Source: Hirundichthys speculiger (Eukaryota > Chordata > Actinopteri > Beloniformes > Exocoetidae). From it: 64,000 bases of DNA. The stretch lies in the NCBI GenBank assembly GCA_018398805.1, contig JAGFBZ010000745.1:583001-647000 (forward strand), written 5' to 3'. Shown in pieces: positions 35,025 through 46,846 of the stretch (its first letter is position 1; the number at the start of each line of letters is the position of its first letter). Made by a program: the position numbers and the translations under genes. A model generated the notes under the pieces. The model did no database searches. It saw only the letters and a list, made by a program, of their open reading frames with translations, and was not told the DNA's origin.

Positions 35025-36646
35025 CCACGACGTTCGGTCATCACTAGGGATGTGTACTGGCAAGGACCTCGCAATGTGATATGTACTTGGGTCACGATAC
35101 GATATTATCATGATATCACGATATATTGTGATATTCTACCCAGTTAATATCAAAATTAAAAGTAGAGATGAAAAATCAAGTTGCTGTATATGTTTATCAG
35201 ATGATATTGATCATTCAGAGGACAAATTGAGTCAAAACTATTTGCTTCAAAACAACCTATTTATTGTTTATTATTAGTCTTTTTGCACATTTAAGTAACC
35301 ATTAGTAACCAATAAAAAACTCGATATTAGGAGCTGAAAAATCGATATTATATGGGGCGGCCGAAAATTGCGATATATTTCCAAATCGATTTTTTTCACA
35401 CCCCTAGTCATTACCACGGCATTCGATCATCACCACGACGTTCAGCCATCACCACGACATTCAGACATCACCATGACGTTCGGCCATCACCACAACGTTC
35501 GGCCATCACCACGACGTTCGGACATCACCACGACATTCGGTTATTACCACGACGTCCGGCCATCACCACGACGTTCAGCCATCACCACGACATTCGGTTA
35601 TCACCACGACGTCCGGCCATCACCACGACATTCGGTTATCACCACGATGTTTGAACATCACCACGACGTTCGGCCATTACCACGACGTTCAGCCATCATC
35701 ACGAAGTTCAGCCATCACCACGACGTTCAGCCATCACCACGACGTTCGGTCATCACCACGACGTTCAGCCATCACCACGATGTTCGGTCATCACCATGAC
35801 GTTTGGTCATCACCACGACGTTCAGCCATCACCACGACGTTCAGCCATCACCACGACGTTCGGCCATCACCACGACGTTCAGCCATCAACACGACGTTCG
35901 GACATCACCACGACGTTCGGTCATCACCACGACATTCAGACATCACCACGACGTTCGGACATCACCACGACGTTCAGCCATCACCACGACGTTCAGCCAT
36001 CACCACGACGTTCAGCCATCACCACGACGTTCAGCCATCACCACGACGTTCGGTCATCACCACGACGTTCAGACATCACCACGACTTTCGTTCACAACAC
36101 GTTCAGACATGACGTTCACGACATCACCAATCTTCAGCCATCACCACGAAGTTCAGCCATCACCACGACGTTCAGCCATCACCACGACGTTCGGACATCA
36201 CCACGACGTTCGGTCATCACCATGACATTCAGACATCACCACGACGTTCGGTCATCACCACGACGTTCAGCCATCACCACGATGTTCAGCCATCACCACG
36301 ACATTCAGACATCACCACGACGTTCGGTCATCACCACAACGTTCAGCCATCACCACGATGTTCGGTCATCACCACGACGTTCAGACCATCACCACGACGT
36401 TCAGACACCACTCACCACCACGACATCACCACGACGTTCAGCCATCACCACGACGTTCGGTCATCACCACAACGTTCAGCCATCACCACGATGTTCGGTC
36501 ATCACCATGACGTTCAGCCATCACCACGACGTTCGGTCATCACCACGACGTTTGGACATCACCACGACGTTCGGTCATCACCATGACGTTTGGACATCAC
36601 CACGACGTTCGGTCATCACCACGACGTTCAGCCATCACCACGACGC
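35025..36646 (+). repeat. 19-bp minisatellite CATCACCACGACGTTCAGC, split by a hAT element
   Basis: About 65 tandem units cover 35407-36646, and the first partial unit (35025-35044) lies left of a 362-bp hAT insertion. Variation concentrates in TTCAGCC/TTCGGCC/TTCGGTC/TTCAGAC. Each unit carries CGACG, so the array is CpG rich. Frames coding for His/Arg/Thr-rich repeats (up to 285 codons) are artefacts of a 19-bp unit without stops. Confidence 0.95.
35045..35406 (+). mobile_element. 362-bp hAT element (CGATATT family), copy 1
   Basis: It starts TAGGGATGTGTACTGGC and ends TTTTTCACACCCCTA. The flanks GTCATCAC (35037-35044) and GTCATTAC (35407-35414) match at 7 of 8 bases. A second copy in the opposite orientation begins at 63759. 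Confidence 0.88.
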
Positions 36647-39374
36647 GTCTTAAACAGCATCACATTGATGACTCATCCCTGCGTTAAACCCTTCGAACCT
36701 GAAGGGCGTTGAATCCTCGGCTACAAAGCAGGCGGATGAGTTAGTGATGGATTCGTCTTGATGTTTCAAACAGCATTAAACGACATGAGTTCCTGATTCC
36801 TTCTCTGCATTAAAAGTTATCAGTCAAGAGAAAATACTGTCACATCTGATAACTCAATAACTCAGATTTAGAGCCGACTGTCTCTGCTGGATGCAGAGCT
36901 CGGTGAGAAAGTCAGTGAGGAGCAGTAAATGAACTCTTTCTGCTGATACTCCCACAGTTCTTCAGGTTTCTCCCCTGACATGACTTTACGTGACACTGGC
37001 TCAGGTGGGTGGCTGTCAGCGGCGGACTGGCGGAGACAGCGAGGTCACTAGTAGGTGCTTCTGTTTCTCCTGCGCTGGTTGACGACTGGCGGCCGTCGCT
37101 GATCTGCTGAACTGCTGAACTGCTGAACTGCTGAACTGCTTCCTGGAGGATCAACGAGGAAATAACCAGCTCTGGATGAGTTCTAGTATCATCATGTTAA
37201 CCCGTTAACAGTCCGTAATTTCCGTAATTTGGAAAACTAAACCGTAATTTACACAGCTCAGATGTTACGTGAGGTACTCATGCGACATATCTTTGGAAAG
37301 CTAAGATTCTTGTGATTCAATCAATGCAAACCATTTCAGGATATAATCATAAGAGCAGGTACAATCAACGCCTGTGTCACACCACAAACAAACAAAGAAA
37401 CAGTTACAAAATTGACATAACTTACCATTGAAGCCTTATAGAAGTCGTCCAATCAAAAATATTCCCTCAAAAATGGTCTAGTTACATTCACAAAGGTCCA
37501 GTCGATCCAGTCCAGTAAAGTGTTTAGTCCAAAATTTAATATTATACCAGTAAATTTCCACAAACAAGCCGCTACATCATTTGAAATTAGCCGACGACGT
37601 TCCAGAACTTCCGGGTATTCTTCGCTGTGACTCACCGTTTGCGTGTCTCATACTACATTCCTTCGATTTTAAAATGAAGGCGGTCAGCTAACCTTTGTAT
37701 TGACACCTCATACGTCCATATAGCAGCTTCCCTGTCCTGTCCACAGCCTACAATAGCCAATGAGGGTCAGCGTTGAAAGGAAGCCCATGCCCCCTATTGT
37801 GTCGTGTAAAAACTGAGCCAGTTAGAACCAGTCGTGCTGATGACTGGCACATTGTATAGCCAATGAAATTCTGAACACAGTGATGTGTCGCTTCAGGGGG
37901 CGGAGACAAAGCCACAACCAGGAAATACCTGCGTAACGCAGCCCAGTCAAAACGTGCGTCAATGCATCATTTATGAAATTATATTGATATAAAAAATGCC
38001 GCAAATAACCTGTAATTGGTTATAATTGTAAATGTGTGTAAATATGTGAATAGTTTGCTATGTTTGCTGCGTTGTAAAAGGCAGTTATGACTTTTATCCT
38101 CGGTATGTGGCCATGGTTTATCCAAGTGTCCTTTTGGAGTCTCCAAATGGCCATTTTTGGAAACGCCTAGACATACTCTTCCACAAACATGTGTAAAATA
38201 CTCATTTTTTGTGGTATTGTTATCAAATTTGAACTTGCACTAGGTAAGGCTTCTTGCTGTGGTCCCATTGTGTTTTCCAGCTAATAAGTCACAGCTGCAC
38301 TCATCTGCAGACATCTGTTTACAAAAAACTAAAAAAAACTTCTATTTCAGTGTGTTCAAACTTAGATTACTCAATGCTAGTAGCACTTACAGTCATTCTG
38401 ACAGTTGGGGAAAAAACTTCAGAGTGTTACCTTTCAAAAGAGACCAAAACCATCCATGTGCTACAAACGGTTCAAGATCAGCTTTCATTTTACTTTGGGT
38501 ATGCCTTGGATAGGCGTTTTAGGCTAGTTTTACAGGAGCGGTAGCATTAATGCAGTAACAGGGTGACTATAATCACCTCACAAGCTGAAGGTCGCTGAAG
38601 TTAGCTGCGTGCTCACAGATCTCTCCAGGTGTCCAGACCTTTTTTTATCTTTAACTGTAAATATTTCTGTGGTAACTTCATCCATTGGGAGCCTGAATAT
38701 TTACAGTAATAGATTTTTTTTCTCCATTTTTAATCCAAGGTTCTCCAATCTTCATGTTCCCGTGCATGTGTCTGTATCTACGCATGCGTGCATATGTGAT
38801 CTCTGTATTAGCATTGAATTCCAGCGGATTAGAGAGTAGCTAATCTGAAGCTCCAGTCTTTGACAAACCATGTGTCACTAATCTCAAATGCTCTCGAAGA
38901 AAGAGACGCAAACACAATCATGGTTTGGATTAAAATTCTCCTGACACTGGCGGTTGTAATCTTTCACTTTAACCCAGAAAGACGTAGGAGAGAGAAAGAG
39001 AAGAGAAAAAAAACGCAGAAAACTCACAGACATGGAAAAGCAAATGAAGCTGAGTGAGTTTCAGAGCGGCAGAAACGCGCTCTTCGGGAGGAAGTTGTGT
39101 TTTTCTGTCTCAAGGCTTCCTTTCATTGAACTCCCTGAAGGATGGAGTCTGGAGACTCGGAAATACACGTTACAGTAATCACTTTCTTCAACGGAGATAA
39201 AGATGTGGACGCCGGTGACTCTGCCTAAACGTGTCTTCTGGCCCAACTCTATTATTGTTTGGGGACTCTGCGTCCGCTCTCCACAGAAATTAATTCATCC
39301 CAAGCAAAGTGGCTCCACGTTCTGTGCAGACATTTCTGCTCGCAAAGCCACATTCACCGTGTCATACGGGCATG
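36647..39374. other. No gene recognised; minor tandem repeat
   Basis: An 8-bp repeat, TGCTGAAC, occurs four times at 37105-37140. The segment 37195-38580 begins TTAACCCGTTAAC, which hints at a piggyBac-like end, but I found no matching right terminus. No coding exon is supported. Confidence 0.35.
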
Positions 39375-40210
39375 TAGTGCTGAGCGGTATGACCAAAAAT
39401 TTGGTATTTTTCAAAATTATATCGGTTTCACGGTATATCACGGTATTTTTTTTTTGAAGGCACAACTGGGTGTTAACCACATTTTCTAATCATTTAGAGG
39501 AATTGCTGCAGTAAATTGTCTTAGAATGACCTATTTTACTGTCACGAGGAGTGAATATTGTAGAAAAACATTCATATCTACACTAGTATTAATACAGGTT
39601 TGCATGGCCTCACAAAATGATGCTATTTACAAAGAGGTGGCACTCGTTATTCTGATTAAGTGAAGGAATCAGAATGAATGATAGTTACAGTTAAAGTACA
39701 GAACCCTTTTATTTTTCACATTTTGCAAAAAACTTGAAAAAACATATTTTGAAAAAATCAACATTAACTACACAATGTAAACAACGTTCTAAAGTTGTAG
39801 CCGCGGGAGGCAACACCAGCCTGGTGTAGCCTCCCCCGGCTACAACTTTAGCTCGGCAACATTTGCAGATTATTGTAGTTTGTTGGACGTCGTCTTTTTT
39901 AAATCCAAAGAACTTCCACGCGACAGACACGGCTCCTGGTTCAGGAAGAAGTTCCTCAGTCTCATGTTGCCGTTCTGGAGCTTCCACTTGAGGACTTTCT
40001 CTGTTTGCAGCCATCACCGTTTAACTATAAGCTAGTAGTGTGTTGTGCCTCCGGTGCAACTGCAAAACAGTCCCCTGTCAAACAATGTTCTGCGGCACTT
40101 ACGTTCCGCCGCACGGCGTTCCCAACGTTGTGTACGCTACAGTACATACTCACTGGTATTACAGTATATGAAAAATGAATATCATAGGAAAAAAATATTG
40201 CCCAGCACTA
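39375..40210 (-). mobile_element. hAT element (GGTATACCGG family), copy 2
   Basis: Its ends are TAGTGCTGAGCGGTATGACC and TTGCCCAGCACTA. It is inverted relative to copies 1 and 3. The flanks CGGGCATG and CGTGCACG agree at 6 of 8 bases. It encodes the longest surviving transposase fragment in the window (39709-40017, minus). Confidence 0.87.
39709..40017 (-). pseudogene. Truncated hAT transposase with partial BED zinc finger
   Basis: The frame opens MMAANRESPQVEAPERQ. After about 30 residues it gives the BED-finger signature VAWKFFGFKKDD followed by CKCC, the aromatic and first-cysteine-pair part of a ZBED-type DNA-binding domain. The paired histidines and the whole catalytic RNase H-like and dimerisation regions are missing. 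After CKCCRAKVVAGGG the frame runs into unrelated terminal sequence. The parent would be a full-length hAT transposase of several hundred residues. The element is thus an internally deleted, non-autonomous derivative. Confidence 0.8.
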
Positions 40211-40432
40211 CGTGCACGTGCACAAATATGCAAACAAAAACACTGAAGCTTTTGTTTTTTTGCTCCTGTGATTGGTGTTTGGGTGACCCAGATTCAGAGA
40301 TGGCTCTGTCTGTCAATAGAAACCTTTACTTTTCCTGCTCAAATAAGGGTCAGCAGGAAGATTTTATATTGAATTTAGAGGGGGAAAAAAAAGAAAACTG
40401 GAGTCTGATCGAGGTGGAAATGACAGGGCCTG

Positions 40433-40885
40433 CACTGCAAAAAAAAAAAAAAAAAGGTCTTCAAACAAGATAAAAACACTACAACTAAGGAAAAAGGTTC
40501 TCAAAACAAGTGAAAAAAATCTGTCTATGCAGCATGATAATTTCCCTTGGTAAGATTTCTTAAATTGAGATTGTAGTAACACTTGTTTCTAGAGTTAAGA
40601 AAGGTATAGTTTGTTATTGAATCTTAAAACAAGATTTATTTTGATGAGGAGAGGAGATGAGGAGGAGGAGGAAAAATGTAATACATCTTATTTTAAGTGT
40701 TAATTGTCTCATTTTAGGATTCCCTGCCTGTTTAAGACAAAAAAGTAAAGTTTTACTTGCTATAAGATTATACTGATAAATTGAAGACTTAAAATAAGAA
40801 AGTAATTATTAAAACAAGAAAAAATATCTAACGCTTCTAAATGTATGTTTTTTTTTTCTTGGAAAGAACCAAATAATTTGCAGTG
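40433..40885. mobile_element. 453-bp MITE with CACTGCAAA ends
   Basis: It starts CACTGCAAAA followed by an A-run and ends AATAATTTGCAGTG. Internal AAACAAG/CTTGTTT motifs repeat on both strands. No clear target duplication is visible, so the superfamily is open. Confidence 0.7.
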
Positions 40886-41647
40886 TTTGAGGCTGTCTTC
40901 TTGAATTCTGCCTCCTTCTCGTCCACTCAGTTCAAAAACAGAAAATGAACAAATAGAGCGAACAACAAGAGCCCCGGCAGTCTCGGTTCATGCATGTCGG
41001 TCACTCGAGCTTGTATCTTGCATATAACATCTCTAATGGACACCGACTCACGTTTCCTCTTCTCACTGCTGCCTTATTGTTTGAAGTCGGCTTCAGGATT
41101 CATCTGCATGTTCGAGAGCTGCGTAAGTCGCTCGTGCTTCATTTGAACGCTGTGGCTCTTTTATATCATTCAAAACACTGACTTGGAGCTTAACTGCTTA
41201 ACATGCACTCGCAGAGTAACAATAGAGAGTCATAGCGTTACGCTAATTGAAAAGCAGGCTTTATTGCATCCACAAATACACGACTCTGCACTTGTTTTAG
41301 CAGCGCGGTCTCAGAAGAAAAGCTAAAGCTAATTGAAATATAATTCCCCAAAGACACATGTTCGTGTTAATTGAGTCGGCGTGTTTCCCTCCTCAACATC
41401 AGTGCCAGAAGTCACTTTCTGGTCCCTGTTGTGATCATCAGCCGGAGGCCCCCAACCCCCCCCTTAAACCCCACCCTCCACTTTACATCTTAATATGCTC
41501 TGTGGAGGCTCTTTGACTCGGTGTTGCTTGATCACCGTTTCTAATCTCATCTAATGTGGTGTGATTCTGCAGCTGGAACCCCTGGATGTTCAAACCGGAC
41601 TGATCCACTCTCAGCTTTTCATCAATGAGCCGTTTCAGGGCCTCGGA
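40886..41647. other. No gene recognised
   Basis: Unique-looking sequence with a C-run near 41450-41475. A 63-codon frame (40990-41181) has no recognisable domain. Confidence 0.4.
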
Positions 41648-42525
41648 TAGCGCTGGGCGGTATACCGGTTCATACCCAATACCGGTGTTTATTTTTCTTA
41701 TAATATGAATTTTTCATATACCGTAATACTGGTGAGTATGTACTGTAGCGTACACAACGTTGGGAACGCCGCGCGGCGGAACAAAAGTGCCGCAGAACAT
41801 TGTTTGACAGGGGACTGTTTTGCAGTTGCACTGGAGGCACAACACGCTACTAGTTTCTGGTTAAACGGTGATGGCTGCAAACAGAGGAAGTCCCGAAGTG
41901 GAAGCTCCAGAACGGCAACATGAGACTGAGGAACTTCTTCCTAAACCAGGAGCCGTGTCTGTCGTGTGGAAATTCTTTGGATTTAAAAAAGACGACGTCC
42001 AACGAACTACAATAATCTGCAAATGTTGCTAAAGTTAAAGCTAAAAGTTAAAGCTAAAGTTGAACCCGCGGGAGGCAACACCAGGCTGGCGTTGCCTCCC
42101 AACGTTAGAACTTTGTTTACATTGTGTAGTTAATGTTGATTTTTTTTTACAAAATATCTTTTTTCAAGTTGTTTGCAAAATTTGAAAAATAAAAGGGTTC
42201 TGTATTTTAACTGCAACTATCATCATTCTGATTCCTTCACTTAATCAGAATAACGAGTGCCACCTCTTTGTAAATAGCATCATTTTGTGAGGCCATGCAA
42301 ACCTGTATTAATACTAGTGTAGATATGAATGTTTTTCTACAATATTCACTCCTCGTGACAGTAAAATAGGTCATTCTAAGACAATTTACTGCAGCAATTC
42401 CTCTAAATGATTAGAAAATGTGGTTAACACCCAGTTGTGCCTTCAAAAAAAAAAAAAAAAGTGATATACCGTGAAACCGATATAATTTTGAAAAATACCG
42501 TGATATAAATTTTTGGCCAGCACTA
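41648..42525 (+). mobile_element. hAT element (GGTATACCGG family), copy 3, with TSD GCCTCGGA
   Basis: This is the best-preserved copy: ends TAGCGCTGGGCGGTATACCG and TTTTTGGCCAGCACTA, with a perfect 8-bp duplication GCCTCGGA at 41640-41647 and 42526-42533. It is 878 bp long and carries a truncated transposase start at 41871-42032. Confidence 0.95.
41871..42032 (+). pseudogene. Truncated hAT transposase start (53 codons, BED finger)
   Basis: The frame opens MAANRGSPEVEAPERQHETE, continues through VWKFFGFKKDD and ends at CKCC followed by TAA. It is collinear with the fragment at 39709-40017 on the other strand. The stop directly after the first cysteine pair leaves the finger incomplete. Confidence 0.8.
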
Positions 42526-44395
42526 GCCTCGGATGGAAGTAAAAGCAGGGCTGCGCAGTAACTCTGGACGTTAAGTCTGAGTGTGCGGTGGTCTGTCCGT
42601 GTGAAAGCAGGAAGGTGTGCGATTCAGGGATTAACGCTCGATAGCTGCAGGTGTGAAATTTCATCCAAGTGAAAAGATTTCACACCTTGAGCTCACGCAC
42701 CTGTTAACAAGCACACAATCTTTTGCGGCGCATCCATCAGTGTTGCAAAGGTCATGGAAAGTGAGATTTGAGGGAACAAAAAAAAAAAAAAAAAAGCTCT
42801 TTTTGTTCCTTGTTTAAATACAGACGTCTTTTCATCTGCTCGGTCCTATTCAGAGGTGTAAGTGACGGAGCTGGTGGAAGCAGACCGGTCCTGAGGTCCC
42901 CCCCCCCCCCCCCCCCCCACCCCCCCCGTTCGGTTTTTCATTCCAGCGCGACTCGCCTGAGCGTCTGAAAGAGACGTGCGCTAGTTGTGAGTTTGGAGGC
43001 CGGCGTCTCCGTGGAGAGAGCGCTCCGGGCCTGTTGTAGCGGGGAGGGAGGATGGAGTCAAGTGAGACAATTTATAACAGTTAAAAACCAAATGAACTGA
43101 GACCCTCGGCTTGGGTGAAGGAGCGCTAGCATACATAATGCGCCTCAGGGATTTCTGTGTGTGTGTAGCAAACACACAGAACACACAAACACACATCTCC
43201 CTCCACCATCTGTCTTTGCCACACTGCAAATCCATTATATGCTACAGCGCATTATTCCCGCCGTCCTAAGTGGCAGCCGCCCCGAAGCTCACTTCCACTG
43301 TGCTCCCCACTGGAACCGTGTAAACGTGCCGCCGCGTTCACATCTTTGTTACAGATGCCGTGGCGTGTTTCCAGCTGGATTTTAATACATATTTTCATGC
43401 TCCATTTGAATTTTATTTTATTTTTTTTTGTAAGTTGGTGCTTAGCGTCGCCGCTCTCAGATTTTACAAGCTCGTTCCCGCTGCTTCACGAGGAAATTAG
43501 CCTGATGGGGATGTTTTCATCAGGTCCCTGTTGCACCGACGCTGGACGCTAATAATCCTTCCTCGTCCAGAATAATTCTTTTTTTTTTTTTGCCTGAAAG
43601 ATTTAACACGAGCAGATGAACACGCACGCTGCGTGAATCTAGCTAAGGCTTGGCTCAGTAGTTTTATAGCTAAGTCATCTCCATCTCTAATCAAAAAGAT
43701 TCCCCAGCTCCGAACCTCCTGCTGAGGAAACAAAGAAGTTATTATGTTTTTAAATGGTCTCCAATTACTGGTAATTTCAGTGCCTATCTTAAAGCTATTT
43801 GCTTTTCTCTGCTTGAGTACAGCAGGCATTGTGCTTCAGAAAAACAAGTCCTGGACAAGTTAGACGTACAGCAGATGCATTCTTTTGGAAAGCAGAATGT
43901 TTCCCCCCCGTATCCCTTCATCTCTTATCATTAGAAACGGCAAACACAGTTCACTGAACTCCTTCTTTATCTTCCTCATTAGCGTTTCTCTCTCTGTTCA
44001 TCAGTCTCCTGTACAGTCAACAGCTTCTGCCGGATGACACGAGCAGAGATTCTCACGTAGCTGGATCTAATTTGTAACTGATGCCAAAAATGTGTATTTG
44101 CCAGCTTATCATAAATCTCAATTTGTGAGAGTGTTGTTGCAGCGCTTCAGACTGGGTGTCTCTCTTGTCCCGATGCTAAATTTTCACAACACATTTTTTT
44201 TTTCTTTTTTAAATATTCACTACAGGGGCATCTTATAACTCTGAATGTTAATCTGTGGCCTCCTGGGAAGGAAACTCAGATGTACTGGACTGGATGGATT
44301 AGATTTCATTTGTAACCTTGGCTGTACGTCCTGCTTTTTGACAGTAGTCATTTATTTTTAGTTTTTAGATTGAGCATTTTTAGATTTATCAGAAG
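42526..44395. other. No gene recognised; homopolymer runs
   Basis: An A-run lies at 42778-42795 and a C-run of about 30 at 42898-42927. The remainder, including the frames at 43161-43552, shows no recognisable domain. Confidence 0.45.
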
Positions 44396-44530
44396 TAGGA
44401 CTGTAGCGATACACTAATGTCACGATACGATACGATATTCGGCTCACGATACGATATATATCGATAAGATATGGGGATATGTATGAAATATGTGGGGGCT
44501 GCTCGCTGCTGCTCCGGGGGCTTGTCCCTG

Positions 44531-45237
44531 CGACGCTGGACGCTGGACGCTGGACGCTGGTGCTGGGCGCTGGTGCTGGGCGCTGGTGCTGGACGCTGGG
44601 CGCTGGGCGCTGGGCGCTGGACGCTGGGCGCTGGACGCTGGACGCTGGGCGCTGGTGGACTGGGCGCTGGTGGGCTGGGCTGGGCGCTGGGCGCTGGACG
44701 CTGGCTGGACGCTGGACGCTGGGCTGCTGGGCTGGGCGCTGGGCGCTGGGCGCTGGGCGCTGGTGCTGGGTGCTGGACGCTGGGCGCTGGGCACGCTGGG
44801 GGGCGCTGGTGCGCTGGTGCTGGACGCTGGACGCTGGACGCTGGTGCTGGGCGCTGGGCTGGGCGCTGGGCTGCTGGTGCTGGGCGCTGGACGCTGGACG
44901 CTGGACGCTGGTGCTGGGCGCTGGGCGCTGGTGCTGGGCGCTGGACGCTGGGCGCTGGACGTTGGGCGCTGGGTGCTGGGCGCTGGATGCTGGGCGCTGG
45001 GCGCTGGGCGCTGGACGCTGGACGCTGGACGCTGGACGCTGGTGCTGGGCGCTGGTGCTGGACGCTGGGCGCTGGACGCTGGACGCTGGTGCTGGGCGCT
45101 GGTGCTGGGCGCTGGACGCTGGACGCTGGACGCTGGTGCTGGGCGCTGGGCGCTGGTGCTGGGCGCTGGACGCTGGGCGCTGGACGTTGGGCGCTGGGTG
45201 CTGGGCGCTGGATGCTGGAGCTGGGCGCTGGGCGCTC
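44531..45237 (+). repeat. GC-rich minisatellite, 7-bp unit GCTGGRC with 6-bp GCTGGT variants
   Basis: About 100 short units fill 700 bp. A higher-order duplication is visible: roughly 115 bp around 44880-44995 recurs near 45108-45220 with a period of 225, marked by the rare variant GACGTTGGG. Regular G-triplets separated by four bases could fold as G-quadruplexes. Frames of 300-460 codons on both strands (Pro/Ala/Gln-rich on the minus strand) come from the repeat. Confidence 0.93.
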
Positions 45238-45935
45238 CGGTTTGTGTGGTGGTTTTGCGGTCGGGTGTCGACCTGCTGTCTGCGGGTGCGGATCGGTCCT
45301 CTTGCGGCTGGTGGAGGTGTGCCGCCGCGGACGTGGGCGATGTCGCTGGGGGCCAGTTTGGGGGGCTGGGTGGTCCTGGGCTGCTGCCCGCGGCGGCCGA
45401 CACCGCTGGTTCCAGGCTGCGGCATCGGCTGGGCTGGGGCCCCCAGCTTAGCGGCGTGGCCGGCGGGTGGCTGCTGCTTCTGTCCGGTGGTCTGCACGCC
45501 GGGTGGGTCGGCTGGCCTGGCGGGGGCCGTTTGGGGGCCTGGTGGGGCCTGGTGGGGCCGGGTGGGGCCCGGTGGGGCCCCTGCGGCGCCGCCGGCCTGG
45601 TCTGCGTGGTGGGCCGGGCTCTAGGACGGTCGGCTCCGTCGCTCGCTGGACTGAAGGAGCTCAGTCTTCCCAGAGGACAGTTGGGTTCATCGGTGTTTCC
45701 TCCTCTGACCTGGAGATATCTCACTTGTCATCATTATGGAGATATACTGGTTTTAACGGCTGTTAACTGGTTTGAACGGCTGTTAACTGGAGTTAGCACT
45801 TGGACCACAGGACCTGGACATGAAAAGGAGCGCTGGACACTAGCAGCTCCTCAAGTACACCAGACTGGACAGTACTGAAACCTGAATTCCCCGCTTGGGG
45901 GATCAAAAAAGTATATTTGAATTGAATTAAATATT
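45238..45935 (+). mobile_element. Probable retroposon 3' end
   Basis: The stretch ends CCCCGCTTGGGGGATC, an A-run, then AGTATATTTGAATTGAATT, a typical fish non-LTR 3' end with a short stem and an imperfect tail repeat. The GC-rich 45238-45660 may be the same element's body. The 5' boundary and target duplication were not found. Confidence 0.45.
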
Positions 45936-46379
45936 CATCTTACAATACATTTACATCATTTTCTGAAAGATTTTAAAGGGACAAAGTGATTTTGGTGACA
46001 TCTTGTGAGTGTTCAATGACTTTGTTTGAATTAACTGAACTGAAAGCATCAATTACACATTATATGGCTGACAGGCAGCTTGCAAATGCTGGACAAAATG
46101 AATAAAAGATTAGTTGAGAAAAATAGTTTCATTTATTTAAACAGAGCAAATTGTTGCTAGCAAGCTTTTAAAGGTGGGACACGGGGGTTTTGAAAGAAGC
46201 TTAGAATATCGATACCCGCGGCTGAAAAACTGATACTCTCTGGGGAAATAAAATATCGATATATATCGCAGAGTCGATAAAATCGCTCAACTCTTATCAG
46301 AAGTTTATGTTCCAGTCTTATCATTGAGAATTTCTCAAATAGTGGGGTGCTTCGGAATAAAGTGTAATCATCTCTTTCA

Positions 46380-46846
46380 TCTTAAGCTTCCATGAAATTA
46401 AGAAAAAAAACTACCGAACCTCATTTACTTTAATTAAATTTATTCATTTAAATGGAATCACAAGCCAAAATCCTTTAAACATAATCTTTTGTTACTATGA
46501 GTGAACTTTTATCAGTTTATTTACACAGACAAGTCTAACTTCTGTCAGTACATTATGACCTGTGCATAATTTTTTATTATCATTGAGGAATTAACTTTTT
46601 CAGTTAGTAATTTTGATGCATGTATTTCCATCAGTTCAAGGAGTCTTTATTTTTTATATATCAGTCAGTAATGAACCTTATTTAAGTTGATGTGAGATAT
46701 CATTGGAAAAAATAAATATCTGTCCATTTAAAGAGTCAAAACTATTTTTGGTTTTGTTCATAGTATTGATGTAATGATCTTAGGTATATGTGTGTGTTAT
46801 CGGTTATCGGTATCGATTTTAAAAAACAGTTATCGTGCATCCCTAA
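46380..46846 (+). mobile_element. hAT element (TGCACGATAAC family), truncated copy 2
   Basis: The right end (AAAACAGTTATCGTGCATCCCTA, ending 46846) and about 450 bp of body match the 32219-33699 element in reverse, including the GGTATCGATTTT subterminus. The left end is absent, so the copy is truncated; the break near 46380 is approximate. Confidence 0.8.

Larger units (their letters stand above)
44396..46295. mobile_element. hAT-like element with TSD ATCAGAAG, carrying a retroposon and minisatellite
   Basis: It starts TAGGACTGTAGCGATACAC. The reverse complement of its right end starts AAGAGTTGAGCGAT, so the ends are diverged inverted repeats, and the subterminal regions share GATATATATCG. 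A perfect 8-bp repeat, ATCAGAAG (44388-44395 and 46296-46303), flanks it. The interior is foreign: a GC-rich minisatellite (44531-45237) and what looks like a retroposon 3' end (to about 45935). Confidence 0.8.

Noticed and set aside
35407..36646. CRISPR-like regular repeats
   Set aside because: Units are head to tail with no unique spacers, and the setting is a vertebrate genome.
35352..36653. His/Arg/Thr-rich repeat proteins up to 285 codons
   Set aside because: A 19-bp unit without stops keeps all three frames open; the frames overlap each other and cross no gene structure.
37195..38580. Possible piggyBac element starting TTAACCC
   Set aside because: No matching right terminus (GGGTTAA) or transposase remnant could be found.
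44358..45878. Mucin-like Pro/Ala/Gln/Ser frames on the minus strand and Gly/Ala/Trp frames on the plus strand
   Set aside because: Both arise from the 7-bp GC-rich minisatellite; several overlapping frames on both strands cannot all code.
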